A stretch of 64,000 bases of DNA. It comes from Streptomyces minutiscleroticus. Its GTDB lineage: Bacteria; Actinomycetota; Actinomycetes; Streptomycetales; Streptomycetaceae. Numbering within the stretch: position 1 is the stretch's first letter; each line of letters begins with the position of its first letter. Below, in pieces: positions 8,542 to 17,158 of the stretch. The position numbers and the translations under genes were made by a program. The DNA lies in contig NZ_BMVU01000032.1 in the NCBI RefSeq assembly GCF_014650875.1, positions 1-64,000 on the forward strand, read 5' to 3'. The notes beneath the pieces are model-generated. The model saw nothing but the letters and a program-made list of their open reading frames with translations, did not search any database and was not told where the DNA came from.

Positions 8542-8559
8542 TCGCACGGAGCGCACGAG

Positions 8560-8587
8560 CCTCGGCGGACCCACCGGTCCGCCGAGG
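8560..8587. terminator. Hairpin terminator after the VWA gene
   Basis: A 12-bp perfect stem (8560-8571 with 8576-8587) and CACC loop begin 18 bases after the stop codon. Confidence 0.8.
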
Positions 8588-8615
8588 GGTGTCCCTCACC
8601 GAACGTCACCGCACG

Positions 8616-8684
8616 CCCCGGTCCCCCTCCCGCCGCCCAGCCCGTAAAACGGGGCGCGGGAGGGCCGGGGCGTTCGGCTACGAT
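8616..8684 (+). promoter_or_regulatory. Promoter region of metG with nested hairpin
   Basis: CCCTCCCGC (8625-8633) pairs with GCGGGAGGG (8656-8664) around an inner CCCGT/ACGGG hairpin (8641-8653). TACGAT at 8679-8684 is the likely -10. The hairpin covers the expected -35 position, so it may be an operator or a second terminator for the VWA gene. Confidence 0.45.
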
Positions 8685-8762
8685 TTCAAGGTTCGTAGAC
8701 GGCCGCCCGTGTCGACGCGGGACCGCACCGTCACCCCGAGTAGCGACCTGGGAGCAGCCACC

Positions 8763-10487
8763 ATGGCTCGACACCTCATCACCAGCGCCCTTCCGTACAT
8801 CAACGGAATCAAGCACCTGGGCAACATGGTGGGGTCCATGCTCCCGGCGGACGTGTACGCCCGGTACCTCCGCCAGCGCGGCCACGACGTCCTCTACATC
8901 TGCGCCACCGACGAGCACGGCACCCCCGCCGAGCTGGCCGCGAAGGAGCAGGGCCTGCCGGTGGACGCGTTCTGCGCGCAGGCGCACGACGCGCAGAAGG
9001 CGGTGTACGACGGCTTCGGTCTCGCCTTCGACCACTTCGGGCGCAGCTCCTCCCCGCAGAACGCGGAGCTGACGCAGCACTTCGCCCGCAAGCTGAACGA
9101 GAACGGGTTCATCGAGGAGCGGGCGATCCGCCAGGTGTACTCGCCCGCGGACGGCCGCTTCCTGCCCGACCGCTACGTCGAGGGCACCTGCCCGCACTGC
9201 GGCTACGACAAGGCGCGCGGCGACCAGTGCGAGAACTGCACGCGCGTGCTCGACCCGACGGACCTGATCGAGCCGCGCTCGGCGATCTCCGGCTCCACGG
9301 ACCTGGAGGTCCGCGAGACCAAGCACCTCTTCCTCCTGCAGTCCAGGCTCCAGGGCGAGGTCGAGGCGTGGATCGACGAGGTCGCGGACGAGTGGCCGCA
9401 GCTCGCGTCCTCCATCGCCCGCAAGTGGCTGACCGAGGGCCTGCACGACCGCGCCATCACCCGCGACCTGGACTGGGGCGTGCCCGTCCCGGCCGACACC
9501 TGGCCGGACCTGGCCGCCGAGGGCAAGGTCTTCTACGTCTGGTTCGACGCCCCGATCGAGTACATCGGCTCGACGAAGGAGTGGGCCGACCAGGACCCGA
9601 CCGGCGCCCGCGACTGGCGGTCCTGGTGGTACGGGCCGGACGGCGCGGACGACGTGCGCTACACGGAGTTCATGGCGAAGGACAACGTCCCCTTCCACAG
9701 CGTGATGTTCCCGGCCACGGAGATGGGCGTCCGGGAGCCGTGGAAGAAGGTCGACCACCTCAAGGCCTTCAACTGGCTGACGTACTACGGCGGCAAGTTC
9801 TCCACGTCGCAGAAGCGCGGCGTCTTCACCGACCAGGCGCTGGAGATCCTGCCGGCCGACTACTGGCGCTACTTCCTGATGGCGAACGCGCCGGAGTCGG
9901 ACGACACGTCGTTCACCTGGGAGCACTTCACGGCGACGGTGAACAAGGACCTGGCGGACACGCTGGGCAACTTCGTCAACCGCGTGCTGTCCTTCTCCAA
10001 GAAGCGCTTCGGCGAGGAGGTGCCCGCGGGCGCCCCGGCCGGCGAGGCGGAGGCGCGGCTGGGCGAGCAGATCGCCGAGCTGCTCGCCGAGTACGAGGCG
10101 CAGATGGAGGCGCTGCAGTTCCGCAAGGCGGCGGCCGCGCTGCGCGCGCTGTGGTCGGCGGGCAACTCCTACCTGGAGGAGAAGGCCCCCTGGCTGGAGA
10201 TCAAGACGGACAAGGACGCGGCGGCGCTGACGCTGCGCACGGCGATGAACCTGATCCACCTGTACGCGGTGGTCTCCGAGCCCTTCATCCCGACGTCGGC
10301 GAAGGCCATGCGCACGGCCTTCGCCCTGGCCGGCGACACGGCCACGTGGGTCTCCCGGGAGGAGGCGAAGTCGCTGGACTCGGTCCCGGCCGGTACGCGC
10401 TTCATCGTCCCGCCGGTCCTGTTCGCCAAGCTGACGGACGACGACCTGGAGTCCTACAAGGAGCGCTTCGGCGGCGAGCCCGCGTAA
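8763..10487 (+). CDS. metG: Methionyl-tRNA synthetase
   Basis: The 574-residue class I synthetase charges tRNA-Met in the cytoplasm. The HIGH-type motif reads HLGN at about residues 18-21. A zinc knuckle starts at C143 (CPHCGYDKARGDQCENC). The KMSKS equivalent is KFSTSQ from about K345, a variant seen in actinobacterial MetRS. The C-terminal helical anticodon-binding domain follows, with no extra dimer domain. The ATG at 8763 has GGGAG about ten bases upstream and begins with the family's usual ARHLITSALPYING; in-frame codons upstream cross the promoter. The gene stands alone between strong terminators. Confidence 0.97.
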   Translation: MARHLITSALPYINGIKHLGNMVGSMLPADVYARYLRQRGHDVLYICATDEHGTPAELAAKEQGLPVDAFCAQAHDAQKAVYDGFGLAFDHFGRSSSPQNAELTQHFARKLNENGFIEERAIRQVYSPADGRFLPDRYVEGTCPHCGYDKARGDQCENCTRVLDPTDLIEPRSAISGSTDLEVRETKHLFLLQSRLQGEVEAWIDEVADEWPQLASSIARKWLTEGLHDRAITRDLDWGVPVPADTWPDLAAEGKVFYVWFDAPIEYIGSTKEWADQDPTGARDWRSWWYGPDGADDVRYTEFMAKDNVPFHSVMFPATEMGVREPWKKVDHLKAFNWLTYYGGKFSTSQKRGVFTDQALEILPADYWRYFLMANAPESDDTSFTWEHFTATVNKDLADTLGNFVNRVLSFSKKRFGEEVPAGAPAGEAEARLGEQIAELLAEYEAQMEALQFRKAAAALRALWSAGNSYLEEKAPWLEIKTDKDAAALTLRTAMNLIHLYAVVSEPFIPTSAKAMRTAFALAGDTATWVSREEAKSLDSVPAGTRFIVPPVLFAKLTDDDLESYKERFGGEPA

Positions 10488-10509
10488 GCGCGGACAGAAC
10501 GCCGCCGCG

Positions 10510-10550
10510 GGCCCCGGTGCCGTCCCCCGTTCAGGGACGGCACCGGGGCC
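10510..10550. terminator. Terminator of metG
   Basis: A 17-bp perfect GC stem (10510-10526 with 10534-10550) with a 7-base loop lies 22 bases after the metG stop. Confidence 0.85.
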
Positions 10551-10634
10551 CCGTCCTTCCCCTGAGAGGACCGGCCGCTGTCCGGCACCGGACCCGCTAC
10601 TGGCATGCGCACGATGCACCCGTAAGGTTCCGCC

Positions 10635-11111
10635 ATGGCAGTTCCACAGGTCATTCCGATCGCCTACGAGCCGAAGAACCGCACCGAGAGCATCGGCCGC
10701 TACGCGGACGGGCAGTTCCTGGGCTCGATCACCTACGCCTTCCCCCAGGGCTTCCGTCCCGACGACGGCTGGGAGGAGCACAAACGCCTCTACGCCGTGC
10801 TCCACACCTTCGACACCGAGGGCCGCCACCGCGACTCGGAGATCTGGTGCGCGGGGACGTGGGCCGAGCAGCAGCGCCACCCCGACGGCGAGGACTCGGT
10901 GCTCTTCCGGGCCCGCGCCCACCTGGGGAAGCTCCTGCGGAGCCTGCCCCGCCGCTCGTACACGGACATCGCGATCCGTCCGTTCCGGCGCACCGTCGAC
11001 GGCGTGCTGTTCGGCCTGGTGACCGGGGAGGACGCCGAGGGCGGCTGGGCCGAGCTCCACCCGGACCGGCTCGGCTTCGGCGACCCGTGGGACGGCACGT
11101 ACGACACCTGA
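10635..11111 (+). CDS. Conserved hypothetical protein
   Basis: This 158-residue soluble protein has no recognised catalytic motif. It has no signal peptide or membrane segment and is rich in Trp, Tyr and charged residues. Phrases such as RTESIGRYADGQFLGSITYAFP look well conserved, so it is likely a real single-domain protein rather than a shadow frame. TAAGGT at 10623-10628 ends exactly six bases before the ATG and no ribosome site is present, so a leaderless mRNA is likely. It lies between metG and convergent aspS with terminators on both sides, so it is a single-gene unit. Function unknown. Confidence 0.75.
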   Translation: MAVPQVIPIAYEPKNRTESIGRYADGQFLGSITYAFPQGFRPDDGWEEHKRLYAVLHTFDTEGRHRDSEIWCAGTWAEQQRHPDGEDSVLFRARAHLGKLLRSLPRRSYTDIAIRPFRRTVDGVLFGLVTGEDAEGGWAELHPDRLGFGDPWDGTYDT

Positions 11112-11145
11112 GCCCCGGCCGCGTGCGCGCGGACGGGACCGGTAC

Positions 11146-11189
11146 GCGGAAGGGGCCCGGAACCGTCACCGGTTCCGGGCCCCTTCCGC
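11146..11189. terminator. Bidirectional terminator
   Basis: A 20-bp perfect stem (11146-11165 with 11170-11189) with loop TCAC separates the convergent 10635 gene and aspS. It is one of the strongest hairpins in the window. Confidence 0.88.
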
Positions 11190-11213
11190 CGTCCGCAGGT
11201 CCTGCCGCGCGGA

Positions 11214-12977
11214 CTACTTCGGCTGCGGCTTGCGGATCTGCAGGTGCAGCTCGCGCAGGCGCGTCTCGTCCAGCTCCGTGGGGGCGCCCATCATCAGGTC
11301 CTGGGCGTTGCCGTTGAGCGGGAAGGCGATCGTCTCGCGGATGTTCGGCTCGTCCGCGAGGAGCATGACGATGCGGTCCACGCCCGGGGCGATGCCGCCG
11401 TGCGGCGGGGCGCCGAAGCGCAGGGCGCGGAGCATGCCCGCGAACTCGCGCTCCACCGTCTCGTTGTCGTAGCCGGCGATCTCGAAGGCCTTGAGCATGA
11501 TGTCCGGCTCGTGGTTCCGGATCGCGCCGGAGGACAGCTCCACGCCGTTGCAGACGATGTCGTACTGCCAGGCGAGGATGTCCAGCGGGTCCTGGTTCTC
11601 CAGGGCCTCCATGCCGCCCTGCGGCATCGAGAAGGGGTTGTGCGAGAAGTCGATCTTCCCGGTCTCCTCGTCCTTCTCGTACATCGGGAAGTCGACGATC
11701 CAGCAGAACCGGAAGACGTTCTCCTCGAAGTGGCCGGCGCGCTTGGCGGCCTCGACGCGCACGGCGCCCATGATCTTCGAGACCTCGTCGAACTCGCCCG
11801 CGCCGAAGAAGACCGCGTGACCGGCGGCCAGCCCGAGGCGCTTGGTCAGCTCGGCGACGTTCTCCTCGGTGAGGAACTTCGCGATCGGACCGGTGAGCTT
11901 GCCGTCCTCGCCGACGCGCACCCAGGCCAGGCCCTGGGCGCCCTGCGAGACGGCGTACTCGCCGAGCTGGTCGAAGAACTTGCGGGGCTGGGCGGAGACG
12001 TCCGGCACCGGGAGGGCGCGTACGTGCTTGCCGGCGAAGGCCTTGAACTCCGAGCCCTCGAAGACGTCGGTGATGTCCACGAGTTCGAGCCGGGCGCGCA
12101 GGTCCGGCTTGTCGGAACCGTACTTGAGCATCGACTCCCGGAACGGGATGCGCGGGAACGGCGAGGTGACCTCGCGGCCGCCGCCGAACTCCGTGAACAG
12201 CTCCGTCATCAGCTTCTCGATCGGCTGGAAGACGTCCTCCTGCTCGACGAAGGACATCTCCACGTCGAGCTGGTAGAACTCGCCCGGCGAGCGGTCGGCG
12301 CGGGCGTCCTCGTCGCGGAAGCACGGCGCGATCTGGAAGTAGCGGTCGAAGCCGGAGATCATCAGCAGCTGCTTGAACTGCTGCGGGGCCTGCGGGAGCG
12401 CGTAGAAGCGGCCCGCGTGCAGGCGGGAGGGGACGACGAAGTCACGGGCGCCCTCGGGGGAGGTCGCGGTGAGGATCGGCGTCGCCATCTCGTTGAAGCC
12501 GAGGGCGACCATCTTGTGGCGGATGGCGGAGACGACCGCCGTGCGCAGCATGATGTTGCGGTGCATGCGCTCGCGGCGCAGGTCGAGGAAGCGGTACTCC
12601 AGGCGCCGCTCCTCGTTGACGCCGTCCTCGGTGTTGATCGTGAAGGGGAGGGGGGCCGCCGCGCCGAGCAGCTCGACCTCGCCCACCTCGACCTCGACCT
12701 CGCCCGTGGGCAGGTCGGGGTTGATGTTCTCCGCGCCGCGGGAGACCACCTTGCCGTCGACGCGGACCGTCGACTCCTTGGAGAGCTTGTCCAGGGCCTC
12801 GTAGGCGGGCGTGCCGGGACGGGCGACGAGCTGCGTGATCCCGTAGTGGTCGCGCAGATCGATGAAGAGGATGCCGCCCAGGTCTCGGCGATTGTGCAGC
12901 CAGCCGCTCAGCCGGACGTCGCTGCCGACGTCAGAGGCGCGGAGCTCGCCGCAGGTGTGGGACCTGTACCGATGCAT
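11214..12977 (-). CDS. aspS: Aspartyl-tRNA synthetase
   Basis: This 587-residue class II synthetase has the bacterial AspRS layout. An OB-fold anticodon domain comes first (VRLSGWLHNRRDLGGILFID). The catalytic core has motif 2 in CFRDEDARADRSPGEFYQLD, then a bacterial insertion (GAD) domain, and motif 3 reads GVDRIVMLLA. It attaches aspartate to tRNA-Asp. Streptomyces generally lack AsnRS, so it may also charge tRNA-Asn for the amidotransferase route; the sequence alone does not settle this. The ATG at 12977 has only a weak GGA about ten bases upstream, and an in-frame stop lies just before it, which fixes the start. The SpoIIE-type gene is divergent. Confidence 0.97.
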   Translation of the reverse strand: MHRYRSHTCGELRASDVGSDVRLSGWLHNRRDLGGILFIDLRDHYGITQLVARPGTPAYEALDKLSKESTVRVDGKVVSRGAENINPDLPTGEVEVEVGEVELLGAAAPLPFTINTEDGVNEERRLEYRFLDLRRERMHRNIMLRTAVVSAIRHKMVALGFNEMATPILTATSPEGARDFVVPSRLHAGRFYALPQAPQQFKQLLMISGFDRYFQIAPCFRDEDARADRSPGEFYQLDVEMSFVEQEDVFQPIEKLMTELFTEFGGGREVTSPFPRIPFRESMLKYGSDKPDLRARLELVDITDVFEGSEFKAFAGKHVRALPVPDVSAQPRKFFDQLGEYAVSQGAQGLAWVRVGEDGKLTGPIAKFLTEENVAELTKRLGLAAGHAVFFGAGEFDEVSKIMGAVRVEAAKRAGHFEENVFRFCWIVDFPMYEKDEETGKIDFSHNPFSMPQGGMEALENQDPLDILAWQYDIVCNGVELSSGAIRNHEPDIMLKAFEIAGYDNETVEREFAGMLRALRFGAPPHGGIAPGVDRIVMLLADEPNIRETIAFPLNGNAQDLMMGAPTELDETRLRELHLQIRKPQPK

Positions 12978-13184
12978 CGTCGTTCATCCAGTCTTCGCGG
13001 ATCGGGGTCAGTCCGGGCCGGCGCCCGGTCTCCCAAGCGTACCGGCCGCCCCGGACGGCTTCTCCGAAGAGTCCGGTGGACACCCCGCACGGCCGTTCCC
13101 GGCCACGGCGCGCGGGATGTACCCGCCGGCCCGGTCCCGTCCTCTCAGTGGCACCCTCCGGCACACCCTTCTTAGAGTGGGGCA

Positions 13185-15365
13185 ATGCGTACCGGTGATC
13201 CCCTTCCCCCGGTCGGGGACGTCCTGGCCGCTGTCGCGACCGGCCTGTGGCGCTGGAGGAGCGCCGAGGAGACGGTCACGCTGGACGCCGAGGCCGCCCG
13301 GCTCCTCGGGCTGCCCGCCGAGCCCGTCACCCTCACCGGGGCGGGCGTCCGCGCCCGCTTCCACCCCGTCGACTGGAACGAGATCGCCGGCATCGTGCAG
13401 CTCGCCCTGGCCGAGGGCACCCTCGCCGAGGCCCGGCTGCGCATCATGGACGACCGGGGCCGGGTGATCCGCACCGTGCGCAGCCGCTCGAAGCCGACGG
13501 TCACGCAGGCCGGCGCGCACGAGCTGATCGGCACGCTCCAGGAGGTCACCGAACTGCCGCCGGACGCGGCCGCGCGGACGCCCGTCACCGGCGACTGGCG
13601 CCGCTCGCGCGAGGCGTTCCTGCTGGACGCGGGGCGCGCGCTGGCCGAGGCCCGGTCCACGGAGGAGGTGCTGCGGGTCGCGGCCGGCCTGTCGATGCCC
13701 GGCTTCTCCCCGGACGGGCTCGGCGTGTTCGGCGTGGAGGGCGACCGGCTGACGGTCGTCGGCCACCACGGGCAGCAGGAGGGCGACGAGCGCCCGTTCA
13801 CCAACATGCCGCTGGACACCGACTACCCCGCAGCCGAGGTGGTGCGCACCGGCCGCGCCGTCTACCTCTCCTCGCCCGGCGACTACAAGAAGCGCTACCC
13901 GGCGACCTGGCCGCTGGCCGAGCGCTTCGGCCGGCACTCGTGGGCGTACCTGCCGCTCACGGTGGCGGGCCGCACCATGGGCGCCTGGATGGCGGCGTTC
14001 GCGTACCCCGTCTCCTTCACGCCCGACGAGCGCTCGGTGCTGACCACGGTGGCCCGGATGCTGGCGCAGGCCCTGTCCCGGGCGGGCACGGCCGAGTCCG
14101 AGCGGGAGCTGACGGACGGGCTGCAGCGCTCGATGCTGCCGACGCTCGGCCCGGAGATCCCGGGGCTGCGGGTGGCCGCGCGCTACGTGCCCACGGGCGG
14201 CGGGCTGCAGGTGGGCGGCGACTGGTACGACATGATCCAGCTGCCCGGCGGGGGCCGGTTCGCGCTGGTCATCGGTGACGTCCAGGGGCACGACGTACGG
14301 GCCGCCGGGCTGATGGGCCAGCTGCGGATCGCGCTGCGGGCGTACGCCTCCGAGGGGCACCGCCCGGACGCGGTGCTGTCGCGGGCCTCCCGGTTCCTGT
14401 CCGGGATCACGGAGTCCGTCGCGTACGACGGCCGCATCGGGGACCCGCGCTTCGCGACCTGCCTGTACGTCGAGGTGGACCCGGTCAGCGGCGTGCTGGA
14501 GATCGCCCGGGCCGGGCACCCCGACCCGGTGTTCCGGACGGCCGACGGGACCGTGCTGAACCGGCCGACCGCGGGCGGGCTGCCGCTGGGCATCGACCCG
14601 GACACCGACTACCCGACGACCCGGCTCGCCCTGGAGCCCGGCGAGACCATGCTGCTGTGCACGGACGGGCTGATCGAGACCGGCGGGCACGACCTCGACT
14701 CGGGGCGCCGGCGCCTGCGCGAGGTGCTGGAGCTGCGCCACGGGGACCTGGAGCAGCTCGCCGACGCGCTGGTCCAGGCCGTGCACGGGCCGTCCTCGCA
14801 CCACACGACCGGGCCGCTGGCGGACCGCCGCGAGGACGACATCGCGCTGCTGCTGCTGCACCGGACCGGGCAGGACCGCGACCCGGACGCCCGGGCCGGG
14901 CGGTTCGTGCGCCGCACGATGCTCACGGTCGCGCAGGCGGAGCCGGAGCGGATCGCGGGGGCGCGCCGGCAGCTGCGGGAGCTGCTGCACGACTGGAGGT
15001 CGGAGGACCAGGTCGACTCGGCCGTGCTGCTGCTGTCGGAGATGCTGACGAACGTGCTCGTGCACACGGACGGCGACGCGCTGCTCGTCGCCGAGCTGAC
15101 CGGCGGCACGGACGCGCGCACGATGCGCGTGGAGGTCACGGACACCAGCGACGACCTGCCGCACCGGCGCCGGCCGGGGGAGCTGGCCTCGTCGGGGCGC
15201 GGGCTGGTGCTGATGGAGCTGCTGGCGGACGCGTGGGGGGTGGACCCGCGCGGCGAGGGCAAGTGCATCTGGTTCGAACTCCACGAGCCGCCCGGCCCGG
15301 CCGCCGCCGGTCTCCCGCCCCACGAGGAGCCGCCCGCGTCCCCCGCCACGGACGGTCCGGCGTAG
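13185..15365 (+). CDS. PAS-GAF-SpoIIE phosphatase with HATPase domain
   Basis: A 726-residue regulator. An N-terminal PAS-like sensor (about 1-125) contains FHPVDWNEIAGIV. A GAF domain covers about 145-305. A SpoIIE/PP2C domain follows (GLQRSMLPTLGPEIPGL, then VGGDWYDM and GDVQGHD with metal-binding Asp residues). The last 140 residues are a GHKL ATPase of the RsbW/SpoIIAB type (LLLSEMLTNVLVHT N-box, GRGLVLMELLADAWGV G-box). One chain can thus both dephosphorylate and phosphorylate anti-sigma antagonists in partner-switching control of a sigma factor. No membrane segment is seen. TAGAGT at 13173-13178 lies six bases before the ATG, suggesting a leaderless mRNA. The sigma factor and antagonist are not encoded nearby. 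Confidence 0.9.
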   Translation: MRTGDPLPPVGDVLAAVATGLWRWRSAEETVTLDAEAARLLGLPAEPVTLTGAGVRARFHPVDWNEIAGIVQLALAEGTLAEARLRIMDDRGRVIRTVRSRSKPTVTQAGAHELIGTLQEVTELPPDAAARTPVTGDWRRSREAFLLDAGRALAEARSTEEVLRVAAGLSMPGFSPDGLGVFGVEGDRLTVVGHHGQQEGDERPFTNMPLDTDYPAAEVVRTGRAVYLSSPGDYKKRYPATWPLAERFGRHSWAYLPLTVAGRTMGAWMAAFAYPVSFTPDERSVLTTVARMLAQALSRAGTAESERELTDGLQRSMLPTLGPEIPGLRVAARYVPTGGGLQVGGDWYDMIQLPGGGRFALVIGDVQGHDVRAAGLMGQLRIALRAYASEGHRPDAVLSRASRFLSGITESVAYDGRIGDPRFATCLYVEVDPVSGVLEIARAGHPDPVFRTADGTVLNRPTAGGLPLGIDPDTDYPTTRLALEPGETMLLCTDGLIETGGHDLDSGRRRLREVLELRHGDLEQLADALVQAVHGPSSHHTTGPLADRREDDIALLLLHRTGQDRDPDARAGRFVRRTMLTVAQAEPERIAGARRQLRELLHDWRSEDQVDSAVLLLSEMLTNVLVHTDGDALLVAELTGGTDARTMRVEVTDTSDDLPHRRRPGELASSGRGLVLMELLADAWGVDPRGEGKCIWFELHEPPGPAAAGLPPHEEPPASPATDGPA

Positions 15366-15548
15366 GAGGCTCCGCTTCCGCCTCGGTGTCCCCGCGTCCT
15401 CCCGGTACGGACGGGCCGGGCGGGCCGTCCGGCGGACGGCCCGCCCGGGTGGCGCGGCGGTACGGCGGCCGGTGCGCGCGGGCACCGGCCGGGGTGCGGG
15501 CGGACGGTCCGCACGGCACGGACCGCCCGCGACCGCGGCGCGCAGGAC

Positions 15549-16269
15549 CTACGGCCGCCCGCCCTCGGTCATGCCGTGGACGGCGGGCACGGTGCCGAGC
15601 CGGCCCTTCTGGAAGTCCTCGAAGGCCTGCTGCAGCTCCTCGCGGGTGTTCATCACGAAGGGGCCGTAGTGCGCCATGGGCTCCCGGATCGGGCGGCCGC
15701 CCAGGAGCACGACCTCCAGGTCGGGGGTGTTCGAGTCCTGCTGCTCGTCCGCGCGGACGGTCAGCGAGGAACCGGCGCCGAAGACGGCCGTCTGCCCGGT
15801 GCGCACCGGACGGCGGGCCGTGCCGACGCTGCCGCGCCCGGCCAGCACGTACGCGAGGCCGTTGAAGTCCTCGCGCCAGGGCAGCGTCATCTCCGCGCCC
15901 GGCGCCAGCGTCGCGTGGATCATGGTGATCGGGGTGTGCGTGATGCCGGGGCCCTCGTGCCCGTCGAGCTCGCCGGCGATGACGCGGAGCAGCGCGCCGC
16001 CGTCGGGGGTGGTGAGGAGCTGGACCTGGCCGCCGCGGATGTCCTGGTAGCGGGGGGCCATCATCTTGTCCTCGGCCGGGAGGTTCACCCACAGCTGCAC
16101 GCCGTGGAAGAGGCCGCCGGACATGACCAGGGCCTCCGGGGGCGCCTCGATGTGCAGCAGGCCGGAGCCCGCCGTCATCCACTGCGTGTCGCCGTCGGTG
16201 ATGGTGCCGCCACCGCCGTGGCTGTCCTGGTGGTCGAAGGTGCCGTCGATGATGTACGTGTGCAGGCAT
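15549..16269 (-). pseudogene. Pirin-family gene, truncated at 5' end and frameshifted
   Basis: From about 16266 down to 15549 the frame encodes a pirin-like bicupin lacking its first roughly 60-80 residues. It begins HTYIIDGTFDHQDSHGGGG and continues with WMTAGSGLLHIEAP (the second metal-binding His/Glu pair) and a C-terminal cupin. The missing part would carry the HPHRGFET metal ligands. An ideal AAGGAGGT stands seven bases before an ATG at 16269, but that ATG is out of frame; two more bases (or one fewer) in the CACAC run near 16258-16265 would join them. The only in-frame ATG is at 16178. An AT-rich, imperfectly dyadic stretch at 16293-16315 looks like the old promoter/operator. A sequencing error remains possible. 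Confidence 0.6.
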
Positions 16270-16334
16270 GGTCGGTACCTCCTTGTGAGCTGACTTTAGT
16301 TGAACATAGAACTTTCTGCCAGACCGAACGACGA

Positions 16335-16362
16335 ACGCCCGGAGGGCATTCCCTCCGGGCGT
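16335..16362 (-). terminator. Terminator of the SseB-domain gene
   Basis: A 12-bp perfect stem (16335-16346 with 16351-16362) with loop CATT lies just past the SseB-type stop codon. Confidence 0.8.
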
Positions 16363-16379
16363 CCTGGCGCGGGGCAGGC

Positions 16380-16856
16380 TCAGCCGTACATGCGGCGCAT
16401 GGCGAAGTCGACCATCTGCTCCACGGCCTTGGCGTCGAAGACGATGCGGTGCTCGCCCTCCATGTCCAGGACGAAGCCGTAGCCGGTGGGCAGCAGGTCG
16501 ATCACCTCGGCGCCGGTGATCACGAAGTACTTGGACTCCTTGCCGGCGTACCGGCGCAGCTCCTTGAGCGTGGTGAACATGGGGATCACGGGCTGCTGGG
16601 TGTTGTGCAGCGCCAGGAACCCGGGGTTGTCACCGCGCGGGCAGTAGACCTTGGACGTGGCGAAGACCTGCTGGAAGTCCTCGGCCGACATCGACCCCGT
16701 GGTGAACGCGCGCACGGCGTCCGCGAGCGACGGCGGCGACGGCTCGGGGTACAGCGGCGGCTGCTGGCCGTACCCGCCGGGCATCTGCTGCTGCGGAGGC
16801 GGCTGGGGCTGCGTGTACTGCTGCCCGTGTCCCACGTTCTGGTCGTAGCCGTACAT
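16380..16856 (-). CDS. SseB-domain protein with Gln/Pro-rich N terminus
   Basis: The 158-residue protein starts with a Gly/Gln/Pro/Tyr-rich stretch (MYGYDQNVGHGQQYTQP, then PPPQQQMPGGYGQQPP), which is likely disordered. One SseB N-terminal domain covers about residues 50-155 (VYCPRGDNPGFLALHNTQQP, TSLKELR-like text, YFVITGAEVIDLLPTGYGFVLD). SseB-type domains are common in actinobacteria; their biochemical role is unclear despite names borrowed from enhanced serine sensitivity. The ATG at 16856 was preferred over a longer frame because TACTCT (16868-16863 on the minus strand) ends six bases before it, the leaderless arrangement seen elsewhere here. Confidence 0.8.
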   Translation of the reverse strand: MYGYDQNVGHGQQYTQPQPPPQQQMPGGYGQQPPLYPEPSPPSLADAVRAFTTGSMSAEDFQQVFATSKVYCPRGDNPGFLALHNTQQPVIPMFTTLKELRRYAGKESKYFVITGAEVIDLLPTGYGFVLDMEGEHRIVFDAKAVEQMVDFAMRRMYG

Positions 16857-17054
16857 GGGCCAAGAGTACCGAGGGACACGGGGGAGGCGGACGCCGCACG
16901 GACGTCCGCAGGAAGCGCGCGGACGCCCGGCGGAAGGCGCCCCCCGTGTCGCACGGGCACCTGCCGGAAGACGTTGCCCGAGGTCGCACGGGCGGTGGCG
17001 GCCCTCTCCGGTCGCGGGCGGACGTAGACCCTGCTCACACTTGGCGGACCGGGG

Positions 17055-17081
17055 TTGATTCTTATTACCGACGGGTAGCAT
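17055..17081 (+). promoter_or_regulatory. Promoter/operator region of the acyl-CoA dehydrogenase gene
   Basis: TTGATT (17055-17060) lies upstream of TACC-GACG-GGTA (17066-17077), an inverted repeat with a four-base spacer. The 17857-free stretch 16857-17158 holds no gene; it is unusually AT-rich near 17055-17110. A short dyad here suits a TetR- or GntR-type fatty-acid regulator, which cannot be named from sequence. Confidence 0.45.
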
Positions 17082-17158
17082 CATCGGAGCTACTTGTTGG
17101 TATGCGAACCAGTTAGCGAGGAACCACCGCCTCGCCGATCCCTAACGGAGCCGTCGCC

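Noticed and set aside
6126..8574. Antisense frames over the VWA gene, up to 734 codons with Leu/Gly/Arg repeats
   Set aside because: The repeats mirror the Glu/Ala/Pro tail on the plus strand; the plus frame ends in a clear VWA domain.
8588..8762. Riboswitch or T-box leader for metG
   Set aside because: The nested hairpin lies at or above the promoter, and no T-box or SAM-riboswitch core is recognisable.
15136..16269. 377-codon frame starting at the strong ribosome site of the pirin gene
   Set aside because: It has an excellent start but encodes His/Arg/Pro text without a domain; the pirin domain is in another frame.
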